From contig CAMQGK010000637.1 of the NCBI GenBank assembly GCA_947000775.1, forward strand, positions 14,945,501-15,009,500: a DNA stretch of 64,000 nucleotides. The letters run 5' to 3'. A model generated the notes under the pieces. That model did no database searches and was not told the origin of the DNA. It was given only the letters and a program-made list of their open reading frames with translations. How positions within the stretch are numbered: the first letter of the stretch is position 1; every line of letters begins with the position of its first letter. The stretch is from Pterois miles. Taxonomy: Eukaryota; Chordata; Actinopteri; Perciformes; Scorpaenidae. Below, one piece after another: positions 1 through 12,147 of the stretch. Both the position numbers and the translations under genes were made by a program.

Positions 1-2600
1 AAAAAGAATGCTTTCTATGTCTATTTACTTGATATAAGTACATCTTAGTGTTGTTGTTGACATACCAACATGGATTATGTGATAACAGCAGCCAGATGTG
101 ATAGCTAATACATTTACTGAGTATGTCTTAACAACAGGGGCTCCCAAACTTTTTCATGTTAAGGACATTTGATAAGATTTGGTCCCCAGGTTCCCCATCG
201 GATAGAATTTTAAGTTTTAGATGTTTTATTACAGAAAGTGTATGAGACCCATGACCAAAATAGTCATATTCTGTCATTGTGTTAATTATGGATGAAATAA
301 AGTTATCATAATGAGTATAGTTTTTTTGTATTTTTGGCTGGGGAGCCCCCCAGTCCGCTCAAGGACCCCACTTTGAAAACCTGTATTTGGAGTGAGCCAA
401 AATTGTGTCAATGCACTGGAAGTTGACCAAGAGTCTCTGCAGGCAGCGAGGTAAAAAAAGAAAACAAAAGAAGCCCCATTCTCAACCAATACCGGCTGTG
501 TTATATAAGTAGTTTTCATGATTGTAATAATTAATATATTAATATATATATATATATATATATTAATAAAAGTAATAATTACACTGAAAATACCTTATAT
601 TATTAATAATATGAACATATAATAATATAAACATAATTAATTACCAGATTTGAATCAAAAGCAGTGGGTAAAATCTTTTTGGTTACGTGTTAACACACAT
701 AGCGGACAGACACTCGATGGACACCAGTTCTACTGTCGGCATTGTTGTTCCTGCAGACTGACAGTGTCCTTGGAGTTCGGCTTTATGACTGGAGGACAAA
801 AAACACTCTGAGATGTCACCTCTCCTGTCTCAGACAAAGACAGCAGGGACAGGCGAAGCTAGCAAGCATGAACGTGTAGACACCTACGGTATGAAGACAC
901 ACACATCCTGCAGGACATGTGTAAAGCGTGTCCGTGTGCACGCACAAACCCCTGAAGTGAGTTGCCCATTTTCTCTATTTCACCACTACAGCAGGAAAAT
1001 AAACGAGCTCCAGCTGCTGCTTCTCAACAATCCCCTCTTTCTTACATCGTAGTGACATATAAAGAATTAAATATTAATACGCTATTGTGTATCGATTGAG
1101 AAAAATACCTGCAAGTATAATGGGCTGGTTGATATTTCTGAATAAAACAATGACAAACTCGTTATCAAAGGGCATTTTTTAAACATTTATGACAGCAGAG
1201 TAGCTGTGGAGCAGAAGGCCCCGCATGGGCAATAAAAGGCTCGCAGATGAAGACAATACTCATTTATAGTTGTTCAAAATGAAAGTTATGCATGACAAAC
1301 AACATCCCCTGAGCTGTATTAACCTTACAAGACCTGACACAACAGATTTAAAAGTCCAATTGATTATTTTGATGGGTTAAAAAACACTTGCCCTGAATGC
1401 TTACACGCCAGCACAGCGTACAGCTCCTATTGGATGAAGACTTCTTGTAGAAGTTTAATGCAAATGATCACTGTGAACAAAGGGAAGATGTTCCTGTGGA
1501 TGTGAGGGCTAAAAGACTGGACTGGAAATATTGAGCTGAGTATTCTTTAACTCCAGAGGGAGAGTGAGCGACACTGACGCCTCCTTTGTTTTCGGCTGAC
1601 TCATGGTTTGGGAATGGAGCTGTTGTGTGGTGTGGAAAGATTTCACCACAAAACAGAAAAGAGAGTCCACATCAGGCTGCAGGAAGTGAACAAAGAGAGT
1701 CTTTAAACATGCCAGTCCAGTCAGCGGAGAGTAGAGTCAAACTGAGATCTGCTGCTAGACATGCAGAGACTCTGGTGTGACTGTGAGAAGACATGGAGAC
1801 CCATCTCCCTTAAGGGGAGGACTGAGGGAGACGCTGGCTGTCCACTGTGGGGGCCAGTAGGTCTTCTGAGGTGTCACCGCCACACAATGTGACAAACCCC
1901 TCTGGTGTGACCCTTCTTCACACTCCCCCATCCCCTTCTTTCCACATTCTTAGACAAATGAGTGAAGACCCCGGCCCGGGCGCTACCACAGGCAAGGACG
2001 GAGACCGCGTGGACTCCAGTTACGGCTTCTCGCTCCATCACTTCACACTTGTATCCCCCACGCTCTCCTCCGTCCCCTTCCTTTCTCAGGCTTCAGGCTT
2101 TCTCTGCTCATTTTGTGACTACAGGACTTTTACCAGGGTCTCGCCCAGACATACGCCACATGTCACCCTGCCGTCCGCGGCCACACTGCCTGAAGCCGGA
2201 TGTAGTCTGATGCTGTGGAGAACCACTGTGACACATCCCCAACAACCCGTCTCTGTCTTATTCTCCACCTCTTACAATGATGGAAGAAGCACTCTGATCC
2301 TTTACATGAGCAAAAGCACCAACACAACAATGTAAAAATACTCCAAGTAGTACACATGATATATTGGCAAAATATATTTAAAAGTATCAAAACTAAAATT
2401 AGCAGTTTATTATTAATTATAACAAGGTTTTGTTGAATACTTGACTCTGGTCAATCTTGGCGCTCTACGGTCTTATTTCTTTATAGCAGACCGCTGCTTT
2501 GTATAGCACACCGTTGTTATGGGCGCAGATCTGATATCAGACTCTGGAAGACCATTTTTGTGTCAAATTATTGATTTCTTACGTAAGTAGCCGTGTAATA
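1..2600. other. Intergenic DNA, 3' side of the gpd2 relic; no gene seen
   Basis: AT-rich, with a (TA)n tract at 542-562. The open frames between 1.5 and 2.4 kb show no recognisable domain or splice context. I looked for the later gpd2 exons (calcium-binding EF-hand region, GGKWTTYRSM motif) on the minus strand and saw none. Confidence 0.6.
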
Positions 2601-2604
2601 AGCA

Positions 2605-2786
2605 GGATAATGTACAGCTAGTGGGTCATTGTTGTGAAAGAAACCCCTTCAGGGCGATGAGAGACCCGTCCGCTTCGCATCACATCATCCTGTCAGGGTT
2701 TCTTTCACAACAATGACTGGCTCGCTATACATTATCCCTTACATATTACATTACTAAATTGTTATTAATGCAATTTAGTAATGTAA
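2605..2786. repeat. Two adjacent foldback hairpins
   Basis: First hairpin: arms 2605-2646 and 2696-2737, 37 of 42 matching, with the inner 22 bases perfect (GTCATTGTTGTGAAAGAAAC and two more). Second hairpin: perfect 16-base arms 2746-2761 and 2771-2786 around a 9-base loop. The look is that of a small foldback transposable element or MITE. Confidence 0.7.
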
Positions 2787-2819
2787 GAAGCATTTTACTG
2801 CTGTAGTTGTTTGAGCTGT

Positions 2820-3870
2820 AGCTAGTTGAGACTAGCCAAGCTAGCAACTGCACATAGTCATAGCTGTGCTTTGAGTTAAATGTTAACGTCAGTATGCTAA
2901 CATGCTACTACAACATGCTGATGCATGTTAATAACATGTTAAACTTAACAATAATTCTTATTGCTCGCTAGAGTCGGTTATGTTGAGAAATTAGCGACAG
3001 AATGACACATTTTAAAACTGATCCAAGCTAAAAACCTAGCCCAGTATCGTCAGCTCTCTTCCAATGAGAGCAACGATCAACACTAACTGCAAAAGTCACA
3101 GAATCTAGCGAGACAGTTGCCAAGCGGGCAACACTGACAACCCGTCCCTTCAGGCCTCCCTCCAAATCCACTCCCAAAAATAATCATACACAAACAACAA
3201 ACATGGCTATTGTTAGTGCTCACTGCTGTCAAGCTAGCAGCTTGTGGAAGACACTGGTGACGCGCAATGAGTCCAGTGTCCCAATGTCCATTGTACAGCT
3301 TTGCACAGTCCTGCAACAGTGAGAGATACCAGATTTTTTTCCTTATTTTTGACAGAGCATTTAATTTATTAATCGCTGCCCAACCCTAGCTTTTATTAGC
3401 AAAAACAAAAAAAAAAAAAAAATCAAAGTAAGTTGACGGTGATGGGAATGCCATTACTAGTTGTGCATATATTTGTTCATAAACCAAAGTTTTGGACAAA
3501 CTGAAATTTTGATCTGCTCGTGGCACTACGTGAAAGATAAATGTTCACCAAAGTGATTAAAATTCACCCTGAGAGGGAAATTAATGTGCAAATATAATGG
3601 CAATCAACCCGATAATACCATAGTTGTTGGAACATTTCACTCAAAACCACAAATGGTGGTCATGGTGGCGCTAGAGGAAAAGTCATGGGATAAGCAAAGT
3701 CATTAGGATGCATCGTCTGGGAAACATGAATGTTTTATAGAAATCCATCCAATAGTTGTTGGGAAACTCAAACTTTTGAAATGTAACAAAAGTCCCCAAC
3801 TAAACACTACTGTTTTGCGAGGTTTAACAAGTCAAACATGTTGGGAACCACTGGTTCATTCTAAAACAAT
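2820..3870 (-). repeat. Dispersed teleost repeat fragments, also present inverted near 51.4-52.3 kb
   Basis: Pieces such as CATGCTAACATACTGACG-like text (2890-2930 region) and the stretch 3600-3790 around GGTGGTCATGGTGGCGC are the reverse complement of material at 51,400-52,260. The type was not identified; it is common interspersed DNA in fish genomes as far as I remember. Confidence 0.5.
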
Positions 3871-5210
3871 GCACTGCAATTTACAAGCTTATATTTTGCA
3901 TGTTAAATATTGATCTGTAAATTTATTAGTAATCACATCCTTCAGAGAAATGTAGAGCAGAAACTCGAACATGGAAAGTACAAATACCTTAAAACTGAGT
4001 AAATGCACTTCGTTGCTTCACCATGGATCTCTTTCCATCTTTCTCTCATGTTTATATCTGTTTATAACTGTCCTACAATCTCTCCTCTACACTTCACAGG
4101 AGATCAAATGGATTGTATCAGCCGGGTTTTTCCTCATTTTTTCCCTATAGCATATAGACGGCAGAGCTAATATTGAGGAATGCAAAAGAAAAAAAAAAAT
4201 CTCATGGACTAATCTTGTGCTGAGTACAGCCATGATAATGATGATGGATTAGAAATACAGCAGTGTATTGGGATTACAGTGCTATTAACTGGCCAGGGGA
4301 GGAGGACGAGGAGGCAGACCAGTATCAAGCTAATCAATCAAATAATCGGGACAAGCCCTTGTCTACTAGAAACAATTAGACCACTTCTCCAAAATCAATA
4401 GCCCTGCATTCTGTTTAGATACCCACTGGTCACTCATTCAATAAAGCCTCGGTGGGTTTTGATAAGCCTGCCAGTCGGCAAGGGCCATTTGAGGCTCCAA
4501 GTGGGAACAAAATACATCAAACGGGCTCCAGGAAGGCCTCATAAAAATTGCAAATCGAAAACAATATAATTTCATGTGGCAAAGGTTATTTTTCCACTTG
4601 TTCATTATCAAATGTCTTATGTGAAAGCATTGCTATAAAAGGAGAAAAATCTATTTTGTCTTGAGTGTTTGGGGAAAACAATGGGGACATGTATTATGTC
4701 CAAAGGAAAACAAAATAACGACGGAATCAAAGGGGTTCATAAAGTTGCTCTGAGAAATAGTCCTGGTAGTGGAGGTGTCTCCTGCTTCCAGCACAGCTCC
4801 CATACATAATTAAAGCAGGAATTTGTATCTGTCTGCACTCTGTGGCCTCCTGATGAATTAATATCTGGTAGAAGTCCTACACAGCCATCAGATTAGCTCA
4901 TTTATTTCTGTCAGCTGCTTGCTCTATCAGCTATTTGTAAATCAGAGAGGGTGGGTGGGTGGGGGGGTTGTTGAGATTGTTGGACGTATATTTATTATCA
5001 TAAATGGCTGTTATGAATTAGGTCTGATTCAAACGTCCAGGCTATAGTGCCGCAAGTGTAAGTGCACAGTGATGATTCATTTTGTTTTTTTTTTTTCCTG
5101 GGAGAAATGTTATGTTGACATTGTTGAGCTAGTTATACCTTAGCGTCATAGCTGCATGTGCCAACACAGGACTGTAAGTTTGACTGCAGACACACAGTCA
5201 TAGGACACAC
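3871..5210. other. Non-coding stretch; possible conserved element at about 4255-4700
   Basis: No exon or repeat was recognised. About 4255-4700 is unique-looking, with homeodomain-like sites (CAATCAAATAATC, AACAATTAGA) and little simple sequence, the style of conserved non-coding elements around developmental regulators. This is judged by eye only. Confidence 0.3.
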
Positions 5211-5272
5211 CTACTGGACAACACAGAGGTCACGACCAGGTGAGTGTGTGTGAAAACCAGTGATATAATCAC

Positions 5273-5385
5273 CCTCTGTGTCCTGGCTGAGGTAGTTGAA
5301 GCTGATGTCGTCCTCCACGGGGACGGCTTGCTGTGTGTGGGTGTGTTTGGGCATCCTGGCCCAGTAAGAAGATGACATGACGGGA
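5273..5385 (-). pseudogene. gpd2: gpd2 relic, frameshifted exon next to a (TG)n tract
   Basis: Minus strand. One frame gives TSRHVIFLLGQ, resembling GPD2 DGRVIFFLPW. A second frame gives VPVEDDISFNYLSQD, resembling PIPSEEDINFILNEVRNYLS with about six residues lost between the Phe and the Asn. The two halves lie in different frames. A possible donor (GTGATT) follows at the expected exon end. A 47-base (TG)n tract at 5404-5450 abuts the 5' side and may have replaced the acceptor. Confidence 0.65.
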
Positions 5386-5400
5386 CGTTGTCGAGACTGG

Positions 5401-5403
<3 letters not shown>

Positions 5404-5450
<47 letters not shown>
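5404..5450. repeat. (TG)n microsatellite
   Basis: About 23 uninterrupted TG units next to the broken gpd2 exon. Confidence 0.98.
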
Positions 5451-5453
<3 letters not shown>

Positions 5454-6080
5454 GAGCAGGGGTAGGGAGGGGAACAAACAAGAAGACTGCATTAACCTTT
5501 GGTCTGCTGGGGAGGGGAGGGCACGAGCGGGCCCTGCTGGTTGAAGGGACACCCCATAATCAGGCTCCTGTCAGCGCTGTTTCCAGGAGATTAATTCAGC
5601 TGGTTTCAATTCCAGCCGCTGCTCCCCTAGCCTCAACCCGGGGTGCACATATTGTCCTGTTTAAAACACATGCACGTGGCGCTGACTCAATTTAACACAG
5701 GCATAGCTGAGGGGGAAGGCTGGGTCACAGGAGCCTTCCTCCCTTGCAAACACAAATAACATGCATCAACAAGAAAGCAGAAATCCCAGCTTGGGCCAAG
5801 GCGGAGAGGAATCCAATCAGAGTGGAGCTGCAACCACCACGAGAGGAAATTATGTTTGATCAGGCTGGACCGCTGAACTACACGCATAGATGTAAATCTT
5901 CTCTTTAGTTTACATGATGCCAAGCACCTGCTCTGAGCCACCCGTACCAACAGACAGCACCTGGTTGTTGTGGCCAGAGACTCTGCCGGCGCTGGCTAAT
6001 GAACTGATGAGACGGCAGTGCTAAGTAGCAGGTGATACAGGGGGACAGTGACAGAGATGTAGGGGCCCGCCGTTACTTAC

Positions 6081-6225
6081 CTGTAATAGCCCAGGATGAC
6101 GATGTGCACCCCAGCACTGGGCTGACAGATGTCGGGGTTCTTCTGATCATCCATTTTCCGCAGCACGTCTGTAAAAGGTCCCGTGGCATTGATAACACAT
6201 TTGGCTCTGACATCAAATTCCTGCC
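6081..6225 (-). pseudogene. gpd2: gpd2 relic, exon with QEFDVRAKCVINATGPFTD
   Basis: 145 bases, open, with acceptor TTTCATAG and donor GTAAG. It reads GQEFDVRAKCVINATGPFTD, then LRKMDDQKNPDICQPSAGVH and IVILGYY. The family has IVMPGYY or IVIPGYY at the end, so a conserved proline is Leu here. Taken alone this exon would look functional; its neighbours argue against that. Confidence 0.88.
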
Positions 6226-7197
6226 CTATGAAAGAAAACAGCATCAATCACCAGGGGCTATTCATCTGTGGCTGGTGACAAGCCGGATTATTAATTTATC
6301 AGCGAACGCCCCCCTCTCTCCGTAATAGAGTGGCTCGAGTGTGTCCATGGGAGACTTCCCAGGATTGTAATTAATAGGAAACAGACATACCTAATTTCCC
6401 TCTTGCCTCTTTGTGTCACAGAGTAGCTCAGTGGCAGTGACTGAGGGAGCCTTTTGAAACTGCGGAAGGGAAATGTTTGTTAATGTGATGCTTGATGTTG
6501 ACGAGCTACGGTATATAATGGGACGCATATCAAAAGATACCATGAGGATGGCAAATGATCTGTTTTGACAACACGATGAATGACGGACTACCCTTTCTAA
6601 TTTGACGTGTGATGCCGCCACTGCTAAGAGCGAGGAAGAGCAGAGATGGAATGACGAGCCTGAAATTCATATTTTTTTGCAAGAAAGAAGAAAAAAAGAC
6701 AAAAGAAAAAAGAACAGATGACAGAAGTGTTTCTATTATCCTTTCAGTCTAAGCCCTCCCTATGTGAGGCCCCCTTCTCACATTATTAAAGTGAGACATC
6801 TCTGAGGAGAGCACACTTCCATCTTTTAAAACATCAGGGGGTGGTCATGTGTTGAGATCCTCAAATCTTGGTTATTCATGAAATGTTTCAGAATACCATC
6901 TTTTACCCTTAACTGCTTTATTCTTCCAAAGCCAGCCCTATGCATGACATTTAAAAGGTAAGTAAGGCCATTTGGAGTACGCTAATTCCGTCTTATGTTC
7001 CTCCCTACAAGATCTGAAGCAGCCCTCTGCGCCATAAAACGCTTATAAAATATTAAAAGCCCCTGCATTAGATGTGCAATGACTATGTGCAAACTAGCAC
7101 CGAGGAAGAAGTGCTGGGAGGGCCCCCGGTGTGCGGGCTAGAGAGAGCGGGAATAGAGTGAGGCAGGAAGGAAGGAAGCGGCTTTTGTTGGATTTAC
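6226..7197 (-). other. Intron of the gpd2 relic
   Basis: Lies between two in-phase relic exons with GT-AG ends. Nothing else was recognised. Confidence 0.7.
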
Positions 7198-7362
7198 CTG
7201 TGATCCCATCCCCGCAGTGCGCTCTGCAGACCCTCTCCTTCCCCGTCTGAGGGTCTGCCCTCTCCAGTAGGTGCACCACTTCAGTGTAATTGGCTATGGC
7301 AGCCCCATACCTGGCAGCAGTGAGGGCGATGGCGAGGTTCATTCGAGCATCGTCGTGTTGTC
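7198..7362 (-). pseudogene. gpd2: gpd2 relic, exon with RMNLAIALTAARYGAA
   Basis: 165 bases, open, with acceptor CCGCTGCAG and donor GTAAAT. It reads QHDDARMNLAIALTAARYG onward to KERVCRAHCGDGIT. It matches the GPD2 segment after VYYDG closely, with some unusual changes (an expected Asn to Asp in QHND; Arg and Gly in the KERV...GIT end). The splice phase matches the next exon. This is among the best preserved pieces. Confidence 0.88.
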
Positions 7363-8697
7363 CTGCAGCGGGGGGACAGGACCAGAGCAGGGGGATGTGA
7401 GTCACCCCGAGCCTGTGACTGGTGGTATGGAAGTGTGTCGGAACCGATATGTCACATCTGTCCCTGTCACTTTGCATCAGCGCGATGGCTGCTCTGGCCA
7501 CACAAGGAGCACACTTAAAGCCACAGTGGCCCTTTGGCCTGAGTGTGGCCCCCCTGCCCCTCCCCTCTCCTGCACCAGGAAGGGGAGCTGCTCCTTGGGA
7601 AGAGGCAGGGAATGCAGGGATGAGGAGTAGACGCATCCGAGCCTGAAACATACCAAGAGTGCAGAGGTAGGAGCTGACGAACCTGTCGTTTATCGGTGTG
7701 CTTTTTGCCCCACGTGATATGTTATTCCTGTCTGCAGAGGATGCTTAGTTCCTATTAATAGATTTTATCACAATTTTTTCTACGTGTTCACATATTACTC
7801 AATTTTACACATTTTACAAGGCTAAATGTGAATAAAAACAACACAAACATATATCATACATTTAAAAACGACACTGAATGATCATTGAAAACAATCACTT
7901 CTCCTGATAATCACATTTTTCAACATGTCAATATGGCCGTAAACAGCTCCTGACAGCAGCTGATCTGCTTTTCCAACCAAAGATCCTGTGGCCGAATCCT
8001 TTTAATGAACAGAGAAATCTAATATCAAGATTTATGGATTAATCCCTCTTCAGCTCTAAAATACCAGAGATCTATATTCAGAGTCACAAGGTCACAAGTT
8101 TTGTAATTTAAATGAAAGGGTCTAAAAAGGTGACAAATGAACAAAGCCTGGTTTCATTAGGAAGTGATTCTTATGTACATCTTTGAAGATTTATTGCCGG
8201 ACAATCCCTTGGTTCAAAAGTAAAGGGAGAATAGAGATGATTAATCACTTTTAATGTTGGTGTCTCGGGTGACTTTCTTTCTATTTGTTATTGCCAGGGA
8301 AGTTCAAGTCCTCATTGTTGGCCAGGGAAAATGTTGCTACTTTGCAGGAATGAGCGGGGTCCTTTGTGCCCTGATTTATTTTACGTTTGAGCGACTCGAG
8401 GCTAGCTAGCTGGTGGGCTCGGCTTAATGCTACGGCATGCTGGAAGCCATTCCCCCCACTACGGGAAATAAATAAATAAATTGAAAGCAAAAAGTAAAGA
8501 AAAAAAAAAAAAAAACAAGAAAACAACAGATTTAAAGGCCACATTTTAGAATGAATTACATACAAGAGTATGCACCCTGCCATGATGTATTAGGAAGACC
8601 ATGGAATCCACTTCTTCATCTCTGTAGGGTGAATGTGACCATTAGGTGGTCAGCAAACTTATGCCACCAGTGGTGTGTGCACGCACACATGCCACAC

Positions 8698-8702
<5 letters not shown>

Positions 8703-8752
<50 letters not shown>
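8703..8752. repeat. (CA)n microsatellite
   Basis: Twenty-five CA units, preceded by an imperfect CACG/CACA run. Confidence 0.98.
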
Positions 8753-8756
<4 letters not shown>

Positions 8757-9115
8757 CAGACGTGAGGGGGGCTCGGCACCAGTAGGCAGCGTCTGATCCT
8801 TGGTGATTGCTGAGCCTCCCGATGACCTTTGACCCGGTGATTCACAGCTCTCTGTTGTGAGCCTGTCACAGATTGGCACTGGGCAAAGAACAGGAGCATT
8901 AATACTACATTAAATGTCAGGAATTCAAGGATTAGTCAGATCGCAGCGCTGGGATTTATGAATGAACAGCATACGACGGCTATAATAACCTGACACGCTG
9001 ATGAAGATAACAATAATGATGACGATAATTATCATCAGCAATTAAAAGCCAAAATGGCCGAATGACAGAGCAGAGCTAAATGAGCATCAAAGCTCCCTGG
9101 AAGAACGGGAACCCC

Positions 9116-9180
9116 CCCCTCTCTCCCTCCCTCCCTCCCTCCCTCCCTCCTCCTCCTCATCTCCCCTCCCTCCCATCCCT
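9116..9180. repeat. (CTCC)n / CT-rich low-complexity tract
   Basis: CCCT/CTCC repeats followed by CTC triplets. Confidence 0.95.
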
Positions 9181-11863
9181 CCCCTACCTCCGCTCAGCTC
9201 ACACCACCACGCGTTCCACCCTCCTGGAGGTACAAAACTCAGTGGAGTGAGAGGAACTCTGCGGCTGGACAAAAAGCTGCAAAATGACAGAGACAATAAT
9301 GACAATGAATGTCATGTCTCCCAGTCATAGAGCCAGAGATGCTTGGCTGGGCTGACTTGTCCAATTAAATTGTTACAGGTACAGTGGGAGATGAAGTTAT
9401 TATCTCAGACACTTTTGTCAATTACTCCTCCAGCACAAAGAGGAAGGGCACAGTTGAATTGCATATAAACATACAACAACAGGCAATATTTCCATGAGGT
9501 TTAAATACGGCCCAGAATTGTAGATTTTAAACGTATATAACACTCAGGAATATATTTTGCTGTGTGTGAATGTTCTGAGTTCATCTGGTCCCTTTTCTGT
9601 GTGATTTATGTGCATGGAGTCTGACAGTCTGCTCTTCATTTCCTACTAAACTTAACGTTTGCAAAGACTTTGTTTTCTAAGGCTACAGAATGTCTACATG
9701 TTGAAACTATCTGACCATGATGGCTTGAAAAATCCTGAGGAGATGAACCCGAGCAGTCAAAGCCCGATCCCCAGTAAAGAAGGTCAGGACAGAAAATGTC
9801 ACTGCCATAATGTACCCAGTTGCGTATGGGGAAAAGGGGTGGAAAAGACAGCTTGAGGAAAAATTAAATACATGTAAGCGGTCTAATGTTCTTAATTTTT
9901 TTTTTCATCCCTTTGTCCCTTCTGCACTAAAACTGTATTAATATCATAAAACTACGCCTAGTTTTTCACGTTTCCTCTCCAGAAATTGCTGCTTTCTAGC
10001 AGCATAAAAGAAAAGCTGCTACTATAAAGCAAATATAAATAGCTCATGTAAAATACCCCCCTCTCCTACTTACTTCTGCTAAATGAATAAGGTTGACAGA
10101 TCACTGCTCAGATAGTGGCCGTATTCCCTCAGAAGTATGTTGCCTTTTTGCAGTACATGGGAATCCACATATCCTCAAATGCTAAATGAAGTCTGACAGA
10201 TAGCCTAGAGAAACAAAGTTGGGAGTTTGCAGCTACAAGGGAGACCTTGAGTGAACAGGACATGCTATGTACACCCTGGCTAACAATCAACATATGCTTT
10301 GTTTTTCTGATGCCAACACGAGGCACATATAGCCCAGAGAAAGATGGATCCTGGGACTGGTTGGAACGCGATGCCCACTGGCTATTTTCTATTTTAAAAA
10401 GATGCTGTTTCTAATTTGTTTACGCTCACGTAGACAGCAATTACATGGCTGTGTGAGACACAGGATACTTTACTTACAAGGTATCACCTCGAATTTAAGA
10501 TTACTGACAAATATTTATTAAAAACTTGTGTGTTTAATTGTGTTTTCTTCTGAACAGACTGTGATCTAAACATCTTGTCTCTCGTTTTAATAATACCTAA
10601 TTTAAGGGTTTAAGTTTGGCTTTGAATGACAACAAAGATGCCTTCAAATGTGCATTCAGCTCCATACATGTATTACATTTGGTGAGACATTTCTATTAAA
10701 TATTTCATAACTGCAAACCAAATTATCAGTTGCTCTAAAAGTCAAATCACTAAACTTGCGTTCCTCACACTTGTTGTTCATGTACGACAAGAAATAACAA
10801 GTTTTGCAATCACACAAAACAGACAACAGGACAGATTTGGATTTCTACAATTTGCAGTCAGATTGCTGCTGCCGGCGTCTCCAGCTGTGATAAGTGCAAT
10901 AATTTTTAACATTGCTGTGATTCATACACTCTCACGGTGCATAGTGATGTGCACGGCACATTACACACCGTTCAAGGAACGATGTCATGATTAGAAACTC
11001 TGAGCATCATGGCTCCCACCAGATTGTCTTTTAATGAGCTTGGAAGAACCAGACCCACCATCTCGCAATACCAGGAGAAATGCGACATTGCAGGTTTGGT
11101 ATTATGCGGCGTGGATCACATGTTACCAGAGTCACACTCTTTTATTCCCCTATGATACTATCTACACATTCCCGCTCTATGACAGTATTTGCAGCACAAA
11201 AAAGGACTTCATTTCATGATAGGTTTGAACTCTGGTGTGACTGATGATAGTTGGGTCAGATATGGCTTTGTGCGAGTGAAGGAGGGGTTCTGGGATGCTG
11301 ACAGGCAGCATGATGAGTTAAGACGCTGCCACAGCCCAGCAATGAGAGAGAAATCAGGAAATCTCCTATCCCCCTCTCAGTAATGAGCCACACCTGTACA
11401 CTGCTTTAAATACCAGAGAGAAGCTTTAAATGTCAGGTGCAATTAAAGCTTATGATTCAAGGCTGCACAAATCAAATCAAGGCCCCCGAGTTCACCCGAG
11501 TCTGAGAGAGCAAAGGCGAGATGGTGCAGAGATGACATGGACCACTCTTCCTTTACCTTACACTTCGATGGGCCTCTCAGCCCAAAGGTGATTGTAAAGT
11601 TTACTACCAATCGGCTGAACTTCTCCATCATCCCAACTCCACGCTTTTATCAAGGGAAAGGTTTACGGCTCTGTCTGCTATATGAGGTGAAAAATGATCG
11701 GAGAAATGTTGAGATGAGGTTTTACTCGTACACCTGAAGCGTTATGGGTAAGGGGTGCCGACAGAAAGGTGTGAACGTGTGTTCAGACCAGACAGCCAAG
11801 CAGATTTGCACTTTGCCTTACTCACAGATATACGGCTGCTGTAGTGTTTGTGAATATTCGCCC

Positions 11864-12147
11864 TTAAACATGCAGTATGTAGGATCTGGCGGCATCTAGT
11901 GGTGAGGTGGCAGATTGCAACCAACTGAAACTCTTCTGTGTGTCCAAGCATGTTCGGGCTACTGTAGAAACATGGCGGCCGGCTCTGTGAAGACGACCCA
12001 CTCTGTATGTAGATATGCAGCTCATTCAAAGGTAATAAAAACAGCGATACTTAGTTTCAGGTGATTACACAAACATACAGTAGTTATTAACATTATATCC
12101 CATTTCTGCCGATAGATCCCTCTAAATGCTACACACTGTTGCTTTAA
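11864..12147 (+). mobile_element. MITE-like element, family A copy 1
   Basis: Opens TTAAACATGCAGTATGTAGG and closes ACACACTGTTGCTTTAA, giving imperfect terminal inverted repeats of about 17-20 bases (TTAAAGG-x-CAGTGTGTA type). The internal text (GGCATCTAGTGGTGAGGTGG, ATGTAGATATGCAGCTCATT) recurs in the copy at 60.4 kb. It has no coding capacity. The superfamily is uncertain. Confidence 0.7.

Noticed and set aside
1847..2335. 162-residue plus-strand open frame
   Set aside because: Low-complexity Ser/Pro/Thr content with no recognisable family; overlapping frames on both strands are equally open.
2163..2390. Minus-strand text VGDVSQWFS resembling the GPD2 RRGDVLAAWSG exon
   Set aside because: Similarity is a few residues, no splice sites fit and the following residues do not match.
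7094..7651. 185-residue minus-strand open frame
   Set aside because: Only the part 7198-7362 is real (gpd2 exon); the rest is intron read through.
11220..11400. Possible decayed gpd2 exon: minus strand CATCATGCTGCCTGTC reads like the IMLPV of the missing exon
   Set aside because: Only about 17 bases match and the flanks do not continue into YKWWQ or back into HLSAPLP; too short to claim.
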